The translations under genes and the position numbers were made by a program. The notes under the pieces were generated by a model. It did no database searches, was not told the DNA's origin, and saw nothing but the letters and a program-made list of their open reading frames with translations. Positions 10,651-21,794 of a DNA stretch of 64,000 bases are shown here, piece by piece; position 1 is the stretch's first letter, and each line of letters begins with the position of its first letter. The DNA is from Sycobia sp. Sy_11 (lineage: Eukaryota > Arthropoda > Insecta > Hymenoptera > Epichrysomallidae): positions 4,035,001 through 4,099,000 of the forward strand of contig JACCIC010000027.1 in assembly GCA_018907035.1 (NCBI GenBank), read 5' to 3'.

Positions 10651-10926
10651 TCACACGCTCGTATCGGGATTACAATGAGGCGTGTCGGTCGGGCACCGTA
10701 CGCCCAGCAGTGGTGTTACAATGCGGTTACGCTCGCTCGCCTCGACGTTACAACCAGACGTATAGCAGTCATGCTCTTCGCCCGAAGACTCTTCCGTATT
10801 GGAACGCACATCGTCTTCGGAGTTTTTATCTTGATTGTAGGGCTTCAGATCGACGACGTAATGCTTACCAGCATCTCTTCCTGTAAAGTGGATCAGTAGA
10901 TAAACATTCGTGAAGAGTTCTTCCAT
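10651..10926 (-). pseudogene. Integrase C-terminal region, element B
   Basis: The minus-strand product begins with MEELFTNVYLLIHFTGRDAG and continues to VVDLKPYN. The 'v..v.DLKpY' ending is typical of the chromodomain-less C-terminal tail in many gypsy integrases. An acidic Ser/Glu-rich tail follows. It sits about 270 bp downstream of the integrase core fragment, in the expected order. Confidence 0.55.
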
Positions 10927-11193
10927 TATGGTAAAGGGCCGAGAGGATGCTATTATACCGCGATCGCCAATCGCATACTAAACATCGTGACGTCTCGCAT
11001 TCTAGTAGAGAACTTGCTTTGTCTGTACTTGCTGTGAGTTTTCCGCTGCCTTTAGATGGAGATCAGGTAAATTCTCCATGTGCTCTTTCCAATGCTGTAA
11101 AGCATCCTCTTTTTGCACTACATCTGCGCGCTACTTTTCCTGGCGACGATGTATGCCAGGCGCTAAGGGGTGACGACCCGTGTTGAGGAAGGC

Positions 11194-11382
11194 TCAACTT
11201 ACGTCAACGGGGTCTTGTACCGATGTATGGTACGCAAACATCAACTCCGTGATATGCGCATTCCAAGTGCTATGAGACTCCTCAATGAAGGATATTATCA
11301 CGATCTTCACAGCCCGAGTGACCATCTCTATCGGATTGGCTTGATAAGAGGGTTTCGTTGAATGAATTACTCCATGCTCCAA
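11194..11382 (-). pseudogene. Integrase core fragment, element B
   Basis: The minus strand encodes PSYQANPIEMVTRAVKIVII, then an STWNAHITELMFAYHTSVQ segment. This matches the third acidic residue region of the DDE core ('hPqaNpiErvnr.lk') and the following 'W...L.e..fAyNt..h'. The catalytic Glu is present in NPIEM. Upstream parts of the core are lost. Confidence 0.8.
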
Positions 11383-11459
11383 AAGAAATTTGTCGATAAT
11401 CCTATAACGAAATTAATAATTAAATCTAAGGCTCAACGGGCGAGTCTTCCCGTGGGACT

Positions 11460-11720
11460 ACGCAATGAGTGCAGCAAACAAAAGCTACCGTGATTCGTTA
11501 TCACCTGAAAGTGATAGCCCTCGATCTACGGACGAAATTTGCGTACAGCCCATAGCATGGCGAGGTATTCACGTTCGGTGACCGAATAAGTACGCTCGGG
11601 CACAATCATCATGCGACTAGCGTAGAAAAGCACGCGCTCCACGCCACCAACTGTTTATGTCAGTACGGCGCCTAGTCCTTAGTCGCTGGCATCCGTTTGT
11701 ATTACGAGCGTTTCTCCAAG
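11460..11720 (-). pseudogene. RNase H domain fragment, element B
   Basis: In broken minus-strand frames I read pieces such as VTEREYLAMLWAVRKFRP and EGYHFQVIT. They correspond to the 'y...ErE.LAvvwAv.kfr.yl.G..f.viTDH' stretch of gypsy RNase H, which degrades the RNA strand of the hybrid during reverse transcription. The Asp of TDH reads as Asn (TNH). The N-terminal part of the domain is only faintly recognisable. Confidence 0.65.
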
Positions 11721-12033
11721 CGACGGTCGAGAAGGGCTGATGCAAAAGCGATAAGCGTCCGGACTTGCTCGAAGGCTTGCTGCTGCTCTTCCCTCCAATT
11801 ATATTTGATATTCTTCTTGATTAATCAGGTAGGAGGCTCAGCAGGCGTTGCAACGTTCTCTAAGAAACTTACGAAGCTGTTTCAAGTTTTTTAGTGCGAC
11901 GTAAGTTAAGATTCGTGCAATCTTATCTTGATCAGATCGAAAACCATCACGATACATGAGGACACAGAGAATCCGTACCTCTGCGAGTCGGAATTTACTT
12001 TTCTGCCTATTAGATTAATCCAGCGTAGGGGAG

Positions 12034-12560
12034 TCACGGCAGAATATATTCGAGCCACCTAAGGTGCTCGTGAAAACTCGCTGTAGCGATTATGACATCA
12101 TCGAAGTAAGCGAAGGCTACCAGCTCCATTTCAGAGTCCATCAGCTTGTCGCTTAACTGCTCAAAGGTAGCAGGCCCATGGGCGACAACATACGGCATAC
12201 GGTTCCATTCAAACAACCCCATGCCTGGGACGGTAAAGGCAGAGGGCTGTCGTGATTCCTCTCGAAGAGGGGCCTGATAGTAGCGCTACTGAGTTCCAGT
12301 GTAGAGATATATCGCGCAATTCTCAATTTCTGTAAAATTACGTCCATGTAAGGAAGCGGGTACACTCTGATCATGGACACAGAGTTCAATATGCGATAAT
12401 CCACGCAGAATCGGTAAATCCTGTTTGCGAAAATTCGCATAGAACACTCGCTGGTTGATCTACGAATTACGTCTTGATCGAGCATTTTGCGCACTTGCGC
12501 ATGCATTTCCAGCTCTATCTTCTGAGAGACCGAATGTTAACGCTGCTTAATCGGCATCAT
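12034..12560 (-). pseudogene. Reverse transcriptase domain, element B
   Basis: Two frames share this domain. The upstream one (12153-12506) has a QVRKMLDQDVIRRSTSE segment, YRFCVDYRILN, YPLPYMDVILQKL and ARYISTLEL, the fingers and palm of gypsy RT. In the ancestral 'DLssaY' the first Asp is Glu. The downstream one (12034-12222) has GLFEWNRMP and FAYFDDVIIA with the catalytic YxDD intact as YFDD. A deletion and frameshift lie between them, so the enzyme cannot be made. Confidence 0.88.
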
Positions 12561-12779
12561 ATCGCTGACATCAATCACGTGGTCGGTCAGATTCATGCAG
12601 CCTAGAGGCTGGTCAGCCGAAAGTAGTATCCGGTTGAGGAGTACCTCGAGATCTTGACGTTGACTATCGTCAATATCAGCTAAACCTATAGAGGTAAACG
12701 AATACACCGAGGTAACGGAGACTTACAGACTTGTAGCGGAATGAAATCCACTACACTCTCGATCCACAGAGTATTGTCG

Positions 12780-13130
12780 CGCGGGTGGATGACCATTGAA
12801 AGCGCGGTAGAAGTCTACATCGAGCAGACAGACATTTTCCAAGTCTGGAATTAAAATGACGTCTAACTCTATTTCGACGCCTACAATTGCAATGAAAGGG
12901 TCATCTGGCCTATTATCGTCTCAATTTTTCCCGTGGCAAGTTGAGCGACAGATCCGGGAAAGGGTCAAATTAAACGACCGAGGGCAGATGTAATCTGCAA
13001 GCCACTTTGTCCGAGAGATCTACGAGCAGCCCCTGCATCGGGCAGTGCGGGTATGCGAAACTCGTTTATGCTAATCTGTATCCATCACTGTGAATACCCA
13101 TCTGGGTCGACACTTGTGGCTGAGTCAGCG
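12780..13130 (-). pseudogene. Retropepsin remnant, element B
   Basis: On the minus strand a degenerate frame carries IVGVEIELDVILIPDLENVCL followed by LDVDFYRAF. This resembles the C-terminal half of retropepsin-like proteases, the 'iLGiDFL' motif that precedes RT in Ty3/gypsy Pol. The DTG/DSG active site is not clear. Position between gag and RT supports the reading. Confidence 0.5.
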
Positions 13131-13317
13131 AAATCATGATCGTGATGCTCCTTCTTTATAGACAGGAGTTAGCAATCATCATGGCCCAGTGTTCTCGCAG
13201 GTGCCTGCTGATTATCAGAGATCTCACAAAGCGCAGGGACGAGTGGGACCTCACTTACTCGCCCATTTTGTATTTCCCGAATACTCGGGACCACTACGCA
13301 AGGTGTAACCTGGCCGA

Positions 13318-14200
13318 CTACAACATCAGCACAGGAACCGTGCTGAGGGGCGTCTTTACGAGCTTTCCCCTGAACGGAGATTTTTTCTCCGACTCAGGCA
13401 ATATCAACAATGTGGTTTTTCCTGCACACGGCAACCTCGGGCGTGAGTCGTGACTGCTTTTTTTCATCGTAAGAACTATGACACCTGTCGCCTTCAAAAT
13501 CAGGACAGGTGGCTCTAAAGCCAGCCTCTTGTAAGACTTGAAACCTGGCCTCCAGCGCATTCGAGACGTGTCTGCCGCATGAAAAGACACTTCGCGCATG
13601 ATGCATTTCTTGAGTGCCGGCGGAGGCTTATACTTGCACTCCGCGTCGGGGACGCATTCGGCCTCTCGCGCGAGATCATTCAACCGATTTACACTTGTAA
13701 TCTTCTTCCGCGGAACTAACTTCTATATTTCCAGGAGTATATTCCAATATATCAGGGCGAGCTGCTTGTCGTCTGACCATGGCTCTTTGTACCGATTCAG
13801 GATCGTCATCAAACAGAACACCAGAACACATAATCACGTGTTGGCTCGTGTTTGGCCTGTCTACGCTGCTGTGTCTCGCTGATCAATTCGGCATGGACGT
13901 GTCGATCGGCGCCGTAGCAGCTCCGGGACGCATGGCAGAACTCTTGCCACGTGTTCCAAACTTTTCGAGACTAGCGATACCAGAATATGGTGACGCCGTC
14001 CAAGAGCTTCTTCATAGCATTGAGCATGTCTTCGTCTGTGCGCGGCGTCAACTTGCGACATTCCGCGATTCTCTAAATGAATTTGTCGACGCTTTTTCCT
14101 TTGGCGCACGGTTTTACCAATGTCCGACCAAAATACTTCATAGTAACGATCACGTTCTATTAACTGGCGAGCTGATCACATCTTTTTGATCCATGTGATG
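13318..14200 (-). pseudogene. Gag, central and C-terminal part, element B
   Basis: Several short minus-strand frames together give capsid-type motifs: YGADRHVHAELISETQQRRQ and KHEPTRDYV. These match the 'FR..Y......l.........Q...E...dYv' pattern of the gag capsid family. A basic stretch with LNDLAREAECVPDAE follows. The zinc-knuckle region that should follow near 13500 is frameshifted and lacks a clear CCHC. At least four frame breaks are present. Confidence 0.6.
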
Positions 14201-14567
14201 TTTTCTCTTCCAGGCCATTAGTACCGAGGGTGGCAAGGGGCCGAGAACGTAGGCTCGCCAGTCGATATTGTAGCTCTAAGACTGTATGTGTCTTGGAAAG
14301 TGACGTGATTGCCTCGCGGTGTTTTATGCAGCTATTGCTGAATGAACGTAGCATGTATTTCATTCTGCTTCTGCTACAGGTCTTGGGCAATACTGTTCTG
14401 TTGTCGTATCCAAGTCTGTAGCATATTCTACAGGTTGTCTAAGGCAAGACTAATTACCTGATTATCTTTGAGGATAGCAGTCTGTAACTCGGCTGTTCAT
14501 TCTCAGCAGTCTGAAACTCGACTGTGATACACGAGTCGGAGGACGTAGCTACGCTCGTTATGGCCGC

Positions 14568-15089
14568 CTAAATCAGTGTTCCGTTGGCCGTGCTACATGT
14601 GAGCGGTTCTTGCCTATTAATTTCTTCCAAATTAAAATCAATCAGATTTTTTATTTGATCGGCTGCTGTTGTACTGTTGAGATAATGCTGATCGGCGTCT
14701 GTTGTACTACGCCTTTGGCCTGTGCTTGGATTAACTTTCCGGGCCTGCTGTGTGTCAGCTGGTTTATCAACTTGCTTGGCGTATGTCGGTTCCATGTTCT
14801 TTAGAATACATGTTTTTGTTGCGTCGCGCATTGTCGATGTTCCTATTATTTTTAATAACTTTTCATCTCTACACGCGAGTATCTTTGCGACTTCGTCCTC
14901 ACACTCGCACTCCACAAAGTCCTCCGGGCTATCATTTCCTTCAAGTCTGCGATATAGCCTGATAGTCTTTTGAAATAAGGAACCATCATTTTTTAATTCC
15001 AGCTTCGTCGTTATGATATTTCTCTCCTCCTCGCATAGGTTGTGGAGCCAGTCATCAAAGCCGTTCGGAAGGTTTGTTACCGCCATCAT
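14568..15089 (-). pseudogene. Gag N-terminal part, element B
   Basis: This 173-codon frame begins MMAVTNLPNGFDDWLHNLCE and is highly charged, with Gln/Asp/Lys-rich C-terminal linker. I recognise no enzymatic domain. I assign it to gag only because it is the first ORF upstream of capsid motifs on the same strand and directly follows the expected start of the element. Residues 20-75 look helical. Confidence 0.45.
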
Positions 15090-15183
15090 TTATCAAATTA
15101 GAACTAAAAATTGTACTTATGTCGACTGAATTAAATTAATACGTTTTATCTTGACGAACTAAACTTTAATATAATTTATTGTA

Positions 15184-16144
15184 CGAGGATGGATTGATAA
15201 GTTTCCGGCCTGAAGAAAACTAGGCCTACCTTGAGGTGGCGTTCTATAGTACCATCCTTACATATCTTTTAGTTATAATTTTAGTCTGATCGCCATGTTA
15301 GGTTTAGTTTTGAGTTTAGCTTTGAGAGCACCCAGAACAAGACGCTTCTGTGTTTTTCGTTAAAATGGAAAAGCTGGAAAGTCATGCGGTCATCAAATAC
15401 TTTTATTCGAAGAGGTTAACGCCGAAGGAAATTAAAGAAGAGATGGACTCGACACTGGGGACATCCTTCCCATCATATTCAACCGTTAAGCAGTGGGTTG
15501 CCGAGTTTCAATAGGGTCGTGTCAGCACCTCTGATGAGCCTCGCTCAGGACGCCCCATGCGGTCACAACTCCAGATATGATCGAAAAAATCCATCAAATA
15601 GTGCTGAACGCCGGCAGATTGAAAGTGCGTGAGATAACTGAGACCTGTAAGATGTCGTATGAACGTGTACAAAATATTTTACACCAGCATTTGTTTATGG
15701 AAAATCTCTGTGCAAGATGCGTGCCGTGTTTGCTAACACAGTCTAACAGTGGATTGGAACCAACTTCAAAGAAGGCAAAAACAATTTTTTCGGTGAACAA
15801 AGTTATGGCTACTGTTTTTTTGATTGCAAGAAATATTATATACATCGATTGCCTTGAAAAGGGTAAAACTATCACTGGTCAATACTACGCAGACTTATTG
15901 CAACGTTTGAGCCACGAAATGAAAATTACACGACCTCATCTGACGAACAATGAAGAAGTAATCGAAGCTGTAAATGGGTATTTTGAGGAGCTTGACGAAT
16001 CAGTCTATAGAAATGGCATTACTAGACTAGAACAGCGCTATGAGAAATATATCAGCCTTGGAGGAGATTATGTTGAGAAATAAACAAAAATCTTCAGAAC
16101 GTTGTTTTTCTTGGTCAGGCCGGAAATTTATCAATCCACCCTCG
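15184..16144 (+). mobile_element. Mariner element, 961 bp, internally deleted, TIRs and TA duplication intact
   Basis: It has 30-bp terminal inverted repeats at 15184-15213 and 16115-16144 (CGAGGATGGATTGATAAGTT and the reverse complement of its partner, two mismatches) and TA dinucleotides on both sides (15182-15183, 16145-16146). Full mariners are about 1.3 kb, so roughly 350 bp are missing. Structurally it could have been moved in trans by a related transposase. Confidence 0.93.
15365..16083 (+). pseudogene. Mariner transposase, frameshifted with two in-frame deletions
   Basis: The start ATG at 15365 opens MEKLESHAVIKYFYSKRLTP, the first helix-turn-helix of a mariner transposase, then the STVKQWVAEF segment and a stop at 15512. 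After a frame change, MIEKIHQIVLNAGRLKVREI and the SYERVQNILH segment form the second helix-turn-helix. The central catalytic region is cut. KVMATVFLIARNIIYIDCLE and GKTITGQYYADLLQRL remain, but the 'HqDNA' and 'PSDY' catalytic segments are deleted. The C-terminus ('EEVIEAVNGYFEELDE', then a terminal 'GDYVEK') is present. The product would bind nothing but terminal repeats at best. Confidence 0.9.
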
Positions 16145-16205
16145 TATTCATAAGTCTTACTTCAGATTCTACGGAGGTAAACATGGTCAGTCTGACTGTC
16201 ATTAT

Positions 16206-18069
16206 TTCAGCTAATAATGAAATGGAAACGAAAGAGAGAAAAAAACAAAATTTTCTCTTTATTAGTAAATCAAAAAAGTCATATAATTTATGTACGATTC
16301 GTTTAAATAAAATTACTGACCGATTTAAAATTTTCTTTTAAAGTTAAATTTTATTCTCAGTATGTTTACAATAGAATTTGAAATTCATTATTTACAACAT
16401 GATGAATAAAATTCAAAATCAATTAATTAAATGAATAAAAGAAAAACTTCTCGGTAATATTCCAGCAATGGGAAAACAGCAAAAGACAATGAAAACTAAT
16501 TAAATAAACAATTAACCACTTCAAAAAAAATTTGACAAGAGAAAAATTATTAGTTAGATATTTAACTAATGAATATTAAATTAATCAGTAAATTAAATAA
16601 TGCAAGTAAATAACCCGTTGAGCAATGTTCGTTTGACGGTGGTTACGATAAGACAGAATACAGAAAGAAAAATTTCGTGTGTTTTGTCATGAAAGAAAAA
16701 AATAAAAAAATTAAATTGTTATTTAATCGTTATTTCATTAAATTGTTTTGTTATTTTAATTAATTATTATTTAACAAAATGTAATTAATTGTTCTTTAAC
16801 AAAATTTAATTAATTGTTATTTAACAAAATTTAATTCATTCTTGTTTAACAAAATTCAATTAATTATTATTTAATTTAATGATCACCCTTAGTTTTTTTG
16901 GAAATAACAATTTATAAGCTATATCGTTTTCACTCATTACTTGTTCGAGACAACCAAAAAGGGATTAAACAAAAAATAAGGTTTAAGCTTTTTTCAAATT
17001 ATTTAATATAATAATAAAAACGATCATTTTTACGACGTACCAAACAGAGGATAGCCAGTAATATAATGAACTAACATTCGGGGCATTCGAACCTTTAGAG
17101 GCTCGCTTCTCGCGCCGCCATCAAATTCTCTGAATTTAGCGATAAGATACAAAGGGAAACCAGATCTCTCGAGAAGTTTTCATATGTAACCTTTTCTGGT
17201 TCAGATATATAAGCCTCTTTTTGAAGCTCTTCATTTATTTCTATCCATTATAGACATATTTCAATTTCAAAATTCCCAAATTTTTTTCTAAATTAAAGTA
17301 TAAATTTCAGAAATACAGATTTTGAAAATTCTGAGATTTTCCGGTCACGACACCGATGGATCTGAATTTATACATTAATCAATACAAAAAATTTGGTATT
17401 TCGTGGTGCTTCATAACTTTTGCATGAGCACGTTTCAGCTTTCGAAAATAGTATCCAAATTTTCTTTAACATTGAAAACCATACATTCAAAAAATACAAC
17501 TTTCGAAAACCTTATGGTTTTCCAGTCACGGCATCGATGGATTTTGAATGTATAGTTTTCTCGAAAGAAAAAGTGGCATTTTCCAATCACAGTACTGATA
17601 ATAGTAAACTTCTCGAGTTCTGTGCAATTCAATCAATGTAAGTTCATTCTATATTTTCTTTATAATTACATTATTCCCGTTTATTAAATATATAAGTAAA
17701 AATATATATTCGATTAAATTTTCAATTTCTATTTCCAAAATATTAGTGGCTTTCCTTTACATTAATTATTTAACGATTAATTTTTTAATACTTACAAAAT
17801 ATCAAATTGTTAAATAAATTTTCGTTTACTATATTTTATCAAAGAATTTTAGCCTAATATTTTCTATAATACAAAAAGTAAAATAAATCATATTTTTAAT
17901 AAGAACACGCACTTCTCAAAATAAATATACATCAATTTCCGCTTAAAAATATACATATAAAATCTTAGTTTTTTATATCCTAAATATGACGCAATTGTTT
18001 TATTATTTGCATTTCATTAATTTAAACATTCTTATTATTATTCATTATTATTATATAAATTTAAAAACT
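16206..18069. other. AT-rich interval with minor repeats
   Basis: No gene recognised. It contains a 26-bp tandem repeat (separate entry). It also contains a diverged duplication: 17275-17380 and 17460-17560 share the layout AAATTTTCT..., GAAAA..., TTTTCC(A/G)GTCACG(A/G)CA(C/T)CGATGGAT. The open frame 17420-17641 lies across the second copy and is probably not coding. Confidence 0.45.
16755..16882. repeat. 26-bp AT-rich tandem repeat, about 5 units
   Basis: Units follow the pattern TTAATTAATTGTTATTTAAC plus AAAATT, with one or two changes per unit. Confidence 0.85.
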
Positions 18070-18697
18070 TGCGACGGCCAAAAACATGGCCGCGCAAATT
18101 CGTTCGAAACAGAAAATCCACTACACGAAATATACCGCGCACACATATTAAAATTAAAATGCTTGAGATGGTGTTACGTCTAATTTGGTGGATGCACTTT
18201 ACATACATACACGGACTTAGATGTGTAAACGCCACGAGAAATAACATTAAAATCACTAGAAATAATATATAAAATATATTATTTCTACAAATATAAAATT
18301 AAAACTTGCGTATACACGAAATAAATACCGAAAACCGGGCAAAGGTCGCGACGACTACTGGAGAAGGTAGTCGACGCAACTGCCGAAACTCGAACAAGTA
18401 GAGAGAGAAAACGATATCTAGTCTCTCTCTCTACTACTAAGCTTAAGTACTGAGTATACCGTAGAGGGGATACACTGCACGCGGCAAGAGAGAGCGCGTT
18501 CAATGTATTAGATCGGCGGCGGCTATCCCCTCTAATACGCGCCGCACACACACCACTATACGCGCTCACCGAACAGCGTAAGCCGCAACGAATGTGGCGA
18601 ACGCGCAAATTCCAGTATATACAGCAGGTATCCGAAAACAATTGCACCCGCTGTATTTAATTAAATTAATTAAATGACATAACTAAATGTACTCACG

Positions 18698-18743
<46 letters not shown>

Positions 18744-19452
18744 GTATAAACACATATACATGTATACAACCACTGTGCGCAGCACACCGGCTACAAGTAC
18801 AAATACTAAATTATAACCTCGACCGAAATTAAACGAGCGGCGATGGAATTATCCGAGTATTTTACTATAAAAAGGCCTGCAAAAGGCAAAAACGACAGTT
18901 CGTCCGGTGAACCAACTGCCCCGAAGGTGATTCACACGAACTCTCCCCGGAGCTATAATTTATCCATAGCTCAATAAACTCCTTCTTGAAAATCCTGTCC
19001 GAAATTATTAACTTGATCTCTGCTGCGAGGCGCTCCTCAAAAGACCAGCGGAGTTAAGCTTACCCTGTTCTATCCTATTTTTAGAATCTACCTGTCACGT
19101 TTCGTTAATTCCCCGCGTGGAAAATAACACCGTGTATCCGTGCGGTAAATAGCATCGGATATTATAGACATCGCGGAAAATAACGCAAAATTAGTTTAAG
19201 AATTATATATATAGTTAATAATTACTTTCTTATTAATTATTTTGTATTTATTTATTTGTTTCAGAACACCTTGTAAATAGAAGGGGGTTGTATGAATAAA
19301 TGCTTCGTTATTATTTTTATATAAAAATATACTGTGTTTTTGTATAATTATTTTCCTGATCCGCCGTCCGATCCTGGAAAACTTCCTCCTCTCTCAAACT
19401 ACCCTGGGAAAATACCGCGTGGGCTATCCCGATGGGGAACAGGAACGTTACA
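18070..19452 (+). mobile_element. Solo LTR, family L3, copy a (1.38 kb)
   Basis: It starts TGCGACGG and ends GTTACA, flanked by a matching AACT on both sides (18066-18069 and 19453-19456), a 4-bp target duplication. A diverged copy at 58222-59678 matches along the whole length: shared blocks GTAGTCGACGCAAC, GGCCTGCAAAAGGCAAAA, GCGAGGCGCTCCTCAAAA and GATCCGCCGTCC. Both copies carry an internal (TA)n tract. A TATA box (CTATAAAAAG, about 18866) lies about 30 bp upstream of the candidate start, and AATAAA signals follow (about 18973 and 19296). No internal region remains, so I call it a solo LTR. Confidence 0.75.
18866..18875 (+). promoter_or_regulatory. TATA box in L3 LTR
   Basis: CTATAAAAAGG precedes the conserved block GCCTGCAAAAGGCAAAA. 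The other L3 copy has the degraded TTATAACAGG at the same place. This would position RNA polymerase II at the start of the R region. Confidence 0.55.
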
Positions 19453-20248
19453 AACTTAATTCTACTCTATCTTAATAAATATATAACTTTGTATAATTTG
19501 ACATGATTTTACATCTTACTATTCTATCCGTAACATTACTCATTTAATGATTATTAAATTATTTAATATTTGTTATTTTCATTGAGCCAAAAACACATTT
19601 ATTTGATAAGTGATGGAACCTTGTAGTGCCAAGAAATAATGCCAACCAATGCCATCAATTTAAGTAGACGACTGACGCAAAAAATTAAGAAATTTTATTC
19701 TCACCACAAAAATACAAAAGAGAAAACTGAAAACAGTCTATTTCTAATTACTTTGTATTTTGGATTAATTTTATTTTTCAAAACTTAAAAATCCACACTT
19801 TCGAATTCTGGACTTTCCCGAAAAAGAGAAAGGAAAAAAAATTCTACCAAAAAACTCCTTTTGATTTTTCCGAAAAGAGAAAACAAAAAAATTTTGAAAA
19901 TATAACAAAAACTTTGGTTTTTTTCGAAAGAGAAAAACCAAGAAGCAAAAACGCAAAAAAATTTTATTTTATTATTTTCTAAAGAAAGGAAAAGTTTTCC
20001 ATGCGTCGTCTTTTGTAAGTACGCCCGTGCGTATCTATAGCTCTATATGGTCTGTATGTGTGTGTATGCATACGTCGGTGACTTCATAAATTTCTGTATT
20101 TATCGTATGGCGACAATACAATTCTATTTGTCACGGTATCTTATTTATATGTAATATTTACCATATTTATATAAAATAATATTACCGATATTCATACGCA
20201 TATTAATAAATTAACATAAGTATATCTTTATTTGGGAATATTATGTTT
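19453..20248. other. AT-rich interval, no gene recognised
   Basis: Includes a purine-rich part (19790-19990) with repeated CCGAAAAAGAGAAA-like blocks, which gives a Phe-rich minus-strand frame that I regard as non-coding. Nothing else stands out. Confidence 0.4.
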
Positions 20249-20667
20249 ATTCGTTAGGAAGCGATGCTAGCTTTCTCGGGATGACTTATACAGGGACCAT
20301 CGTGTTTAGTTGGTAGGAAACGATGTTTAGGTAGTTCGGACCAACTTCTACGTAGAGTTTCGTGTTCGGATGATAGAATGCGATTTCCAGGTGTTTTGAA
20401 ACGACTTCTACGGGGAATTTCGTGTTCGGACGGTAGAAGATGATGTCCAGGTGTAACGGGACGATTTATACGGGGGTATCGTGTTTAGTTAATAGGAAAC
20501 GAAGTTGAGGTATATCGGGTCAATTTCTACGGCGAATTTCGAGTCCAGATGATAGAATGGGATTTTCAGATGATTTGGAACGACTTCTAAGGGGTATGTC
20601 GTGTATAGTTGGTGGGAAACAAAATTCAGGTATGTCAGTACGACTTCTATGAAAAGATTAGTATTCT
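20249..20667 (+). repeat. 60-bp satellite, seven direct units
   Basis: Unit starts at 20249, 20309, 20369, 20429, 20488, 20548 and 20608 give a 59-60 bp period. Each unit has the frame G(A/T)(T/C)GGTAGRAANNCGATG, CAGGTNT, GGGACGACTTCTACGGGG, (A/T)TTTCGTGTT. Units starting GTTGGTAGG and units starting GATGATAG recur in a loosely alternating order, hinting at an older higher-order unit. Confidence 0.85.
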
Positions 20668-20830
20668 ATCATTCGATCACTCCCAGTAAGAGTCGTCCTG
20701 GGATATCTGGACATGGTATTCTACCTGCCCAACACAAAACTTTCTATAGCAGTTGTCCTCAGACATTTCCTATAGTCCGAATATGATACTCTCCGAAAAC
20801 GTCGTCTCGAGACACTTACGCATCTTTTTT
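20668..20830 (-). repeat. Same 60-bp satellite in inverted orientation
   Basis: The reverse complement of this stretch reads GGCAGGTAGAATACCATGTC, then CAGGACGACTCTTACTGGGA, and GGACTATAGGAAATGTCTGAG, then GACAACTGCTATAG. These match the unit of the array to its left in order and spacing. The array therefore flips near 20667, giving a tail-to-tail arrangement of diverged units. Confidence 0.7.
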
Positions 20831-21123
20831 TACCACTCGGACTCGAAACTACAATTTTCTCCATGAAGCCATATTTAATATGCACATATATATTGTACAA
20901 AATGATCGGTAAAATATCAATTTTTTATGTCGACACTACATTGAACCAACTTTTTGTACAGAAGCGACGATAGGTAAATTACGGCCAATTATTTATAGAA
21001 ACATAGATTTTCATATATAGAGTACTTTCTACTTAGATATGATTGAATTATTTATGCAATCGGTTAAATGATTATCTCGGGCGAAGCCGAGACGGGGGTG
21101 CTAGTGTATATATATATATATTA

Positions 21124-21790
21124 GGTTGTCAAATATCGCCCTTCCGCTTTTTTGCTCTTCATTAAATGCTTTATAAAAAGTGTTACCGTGGTCGGATTTA
21201 CTTCAAATATGCGCCGTTTTGTTCAATAATCTTGTTCTATCTAGATAGCAATTTCAAAATACCCCTCTCGTAGAAACCCCTCTCCTTATTTGCGAAGAAC
21301 TCGGACAGCCACTTTTCACAAGCCTCTTTTGAGTCTAACTTTACACCACCAAGGGTGTTCGACATGAACAGAAACAGGTGGTAACCACTTGGCGCTATGT
21401 TGGCTGTATGCGATAAAACCTCGAATCCGAACTCCCGTAGCTTCTGACGAGTCATCAATGAAGTGTGTGGTCTGGCGTTGTCCTACTGGAACACTACACT
21501 CTTCCTGTTGGTCAATTGTGGACGCTTCTGGTAGATTACTTACTTTAAATGGTCCAGTTGTTCACAATACATGGTAGAATTAAGCGTCTGGCCATATAAA
21601 AGCAGCTCATAGCGGATGATTCCCTTCCAATCCCACCAAACACATAGCAAAACCTTCCTGGCCGACAATCCAGGCTTGACCGCTGTTTGCGACGGTCCAC
21701 CGGCCTTGGAGCAGGACCGTTTTCGCTTGATATTGATATATGTGATCCATTTTTCATCGCCAGTCACCATCCGCTTTAAAAATGAGTTTT
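21124..21790 (-). mobile_element. Mariner copy 4a, left part, interrupted
   Basis: It begins at a TA (21122-21123) with terminal repeat GGTTGTCAAATATCGCCCTT. The minus strand encodes the catalytic half of a mariner transposase in pieces. MVTGDEKWITYINIKRKRS carries the first Asp (tGDEkWi), VKPGLSARKVLLCVWWDWKG the next block, and then YCEQLDHLK and IAPSGYHLFLFM follow, where the third catalytic 'PSDY' has become PSGY. It stops at 21790, where a second terminal repeat of the same family starts. The N-terminal coding part and right terminus of this copy are absent. Confidence 0.8.
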
Positions 21791-21794
21791 ATTA

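Larger units (their letters stand above)
9640..15100 (-). mobile_element. Ty3/gypsy LTR retrotransposon B (minus strand, degenerate)
   Basis: Read downwards from 15089, the element shows gag (15089-13318), retropepsin remnants, RT, RNase H, integrase core and integrase C-terminus. A polypurine tract at 10129-10140 and an LTR with terminus TGTAAC at 10128 follow. This is canonical Ty3/gypsy order without an envelope gene. Every domain has stops or frameshifts. The 5' LTR is missing: beyond 15100 lies a fold-back repeat. The LTR belongs to family F1, seen as solo copies at 23201 and 28663, which ties those solo LTRs to this kind of element. Confidence 0.85.
15103..16205 (+). mobile_element. Fold-back repeat family (FB), copy 1, split by a mariner
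   Basis: 15103-15183 carries the family terminus (AAAAATTGTACTTATGTCGA). 16145-16205 continues with TTACTTCAGATTCTACGGAG and the CTGACTGTCATTA segment. Both flanks match the same family at 27105-27712 (opposite orientation), where TTTATTGTAATAATATG is uninterrupted. The mariner at 15184-16144 sits exactly at the TA of TATTGTA. The middle of the repeat and its right terminus are deleted. Confidence 0.75.

Noticed and set aside
16755..16882. A CRISPR-like array of short repeats
   Set aside because: The 26-bp units are contiguous with no spacers, AT-rich and eukaryotic in context; an ordinary tandem repeat.
17420..17641. 73-codon plus-strand ORF
   Set aside because: It spans one arm of a diverged local duplication and has no homologous frame in the other arm.
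18285..18647. 120-codon minus-strand ORF, considered a gene
   Set aside because: It lies within the L3 LTR; the corresponding region of the second L3 copy does not keep the frame.
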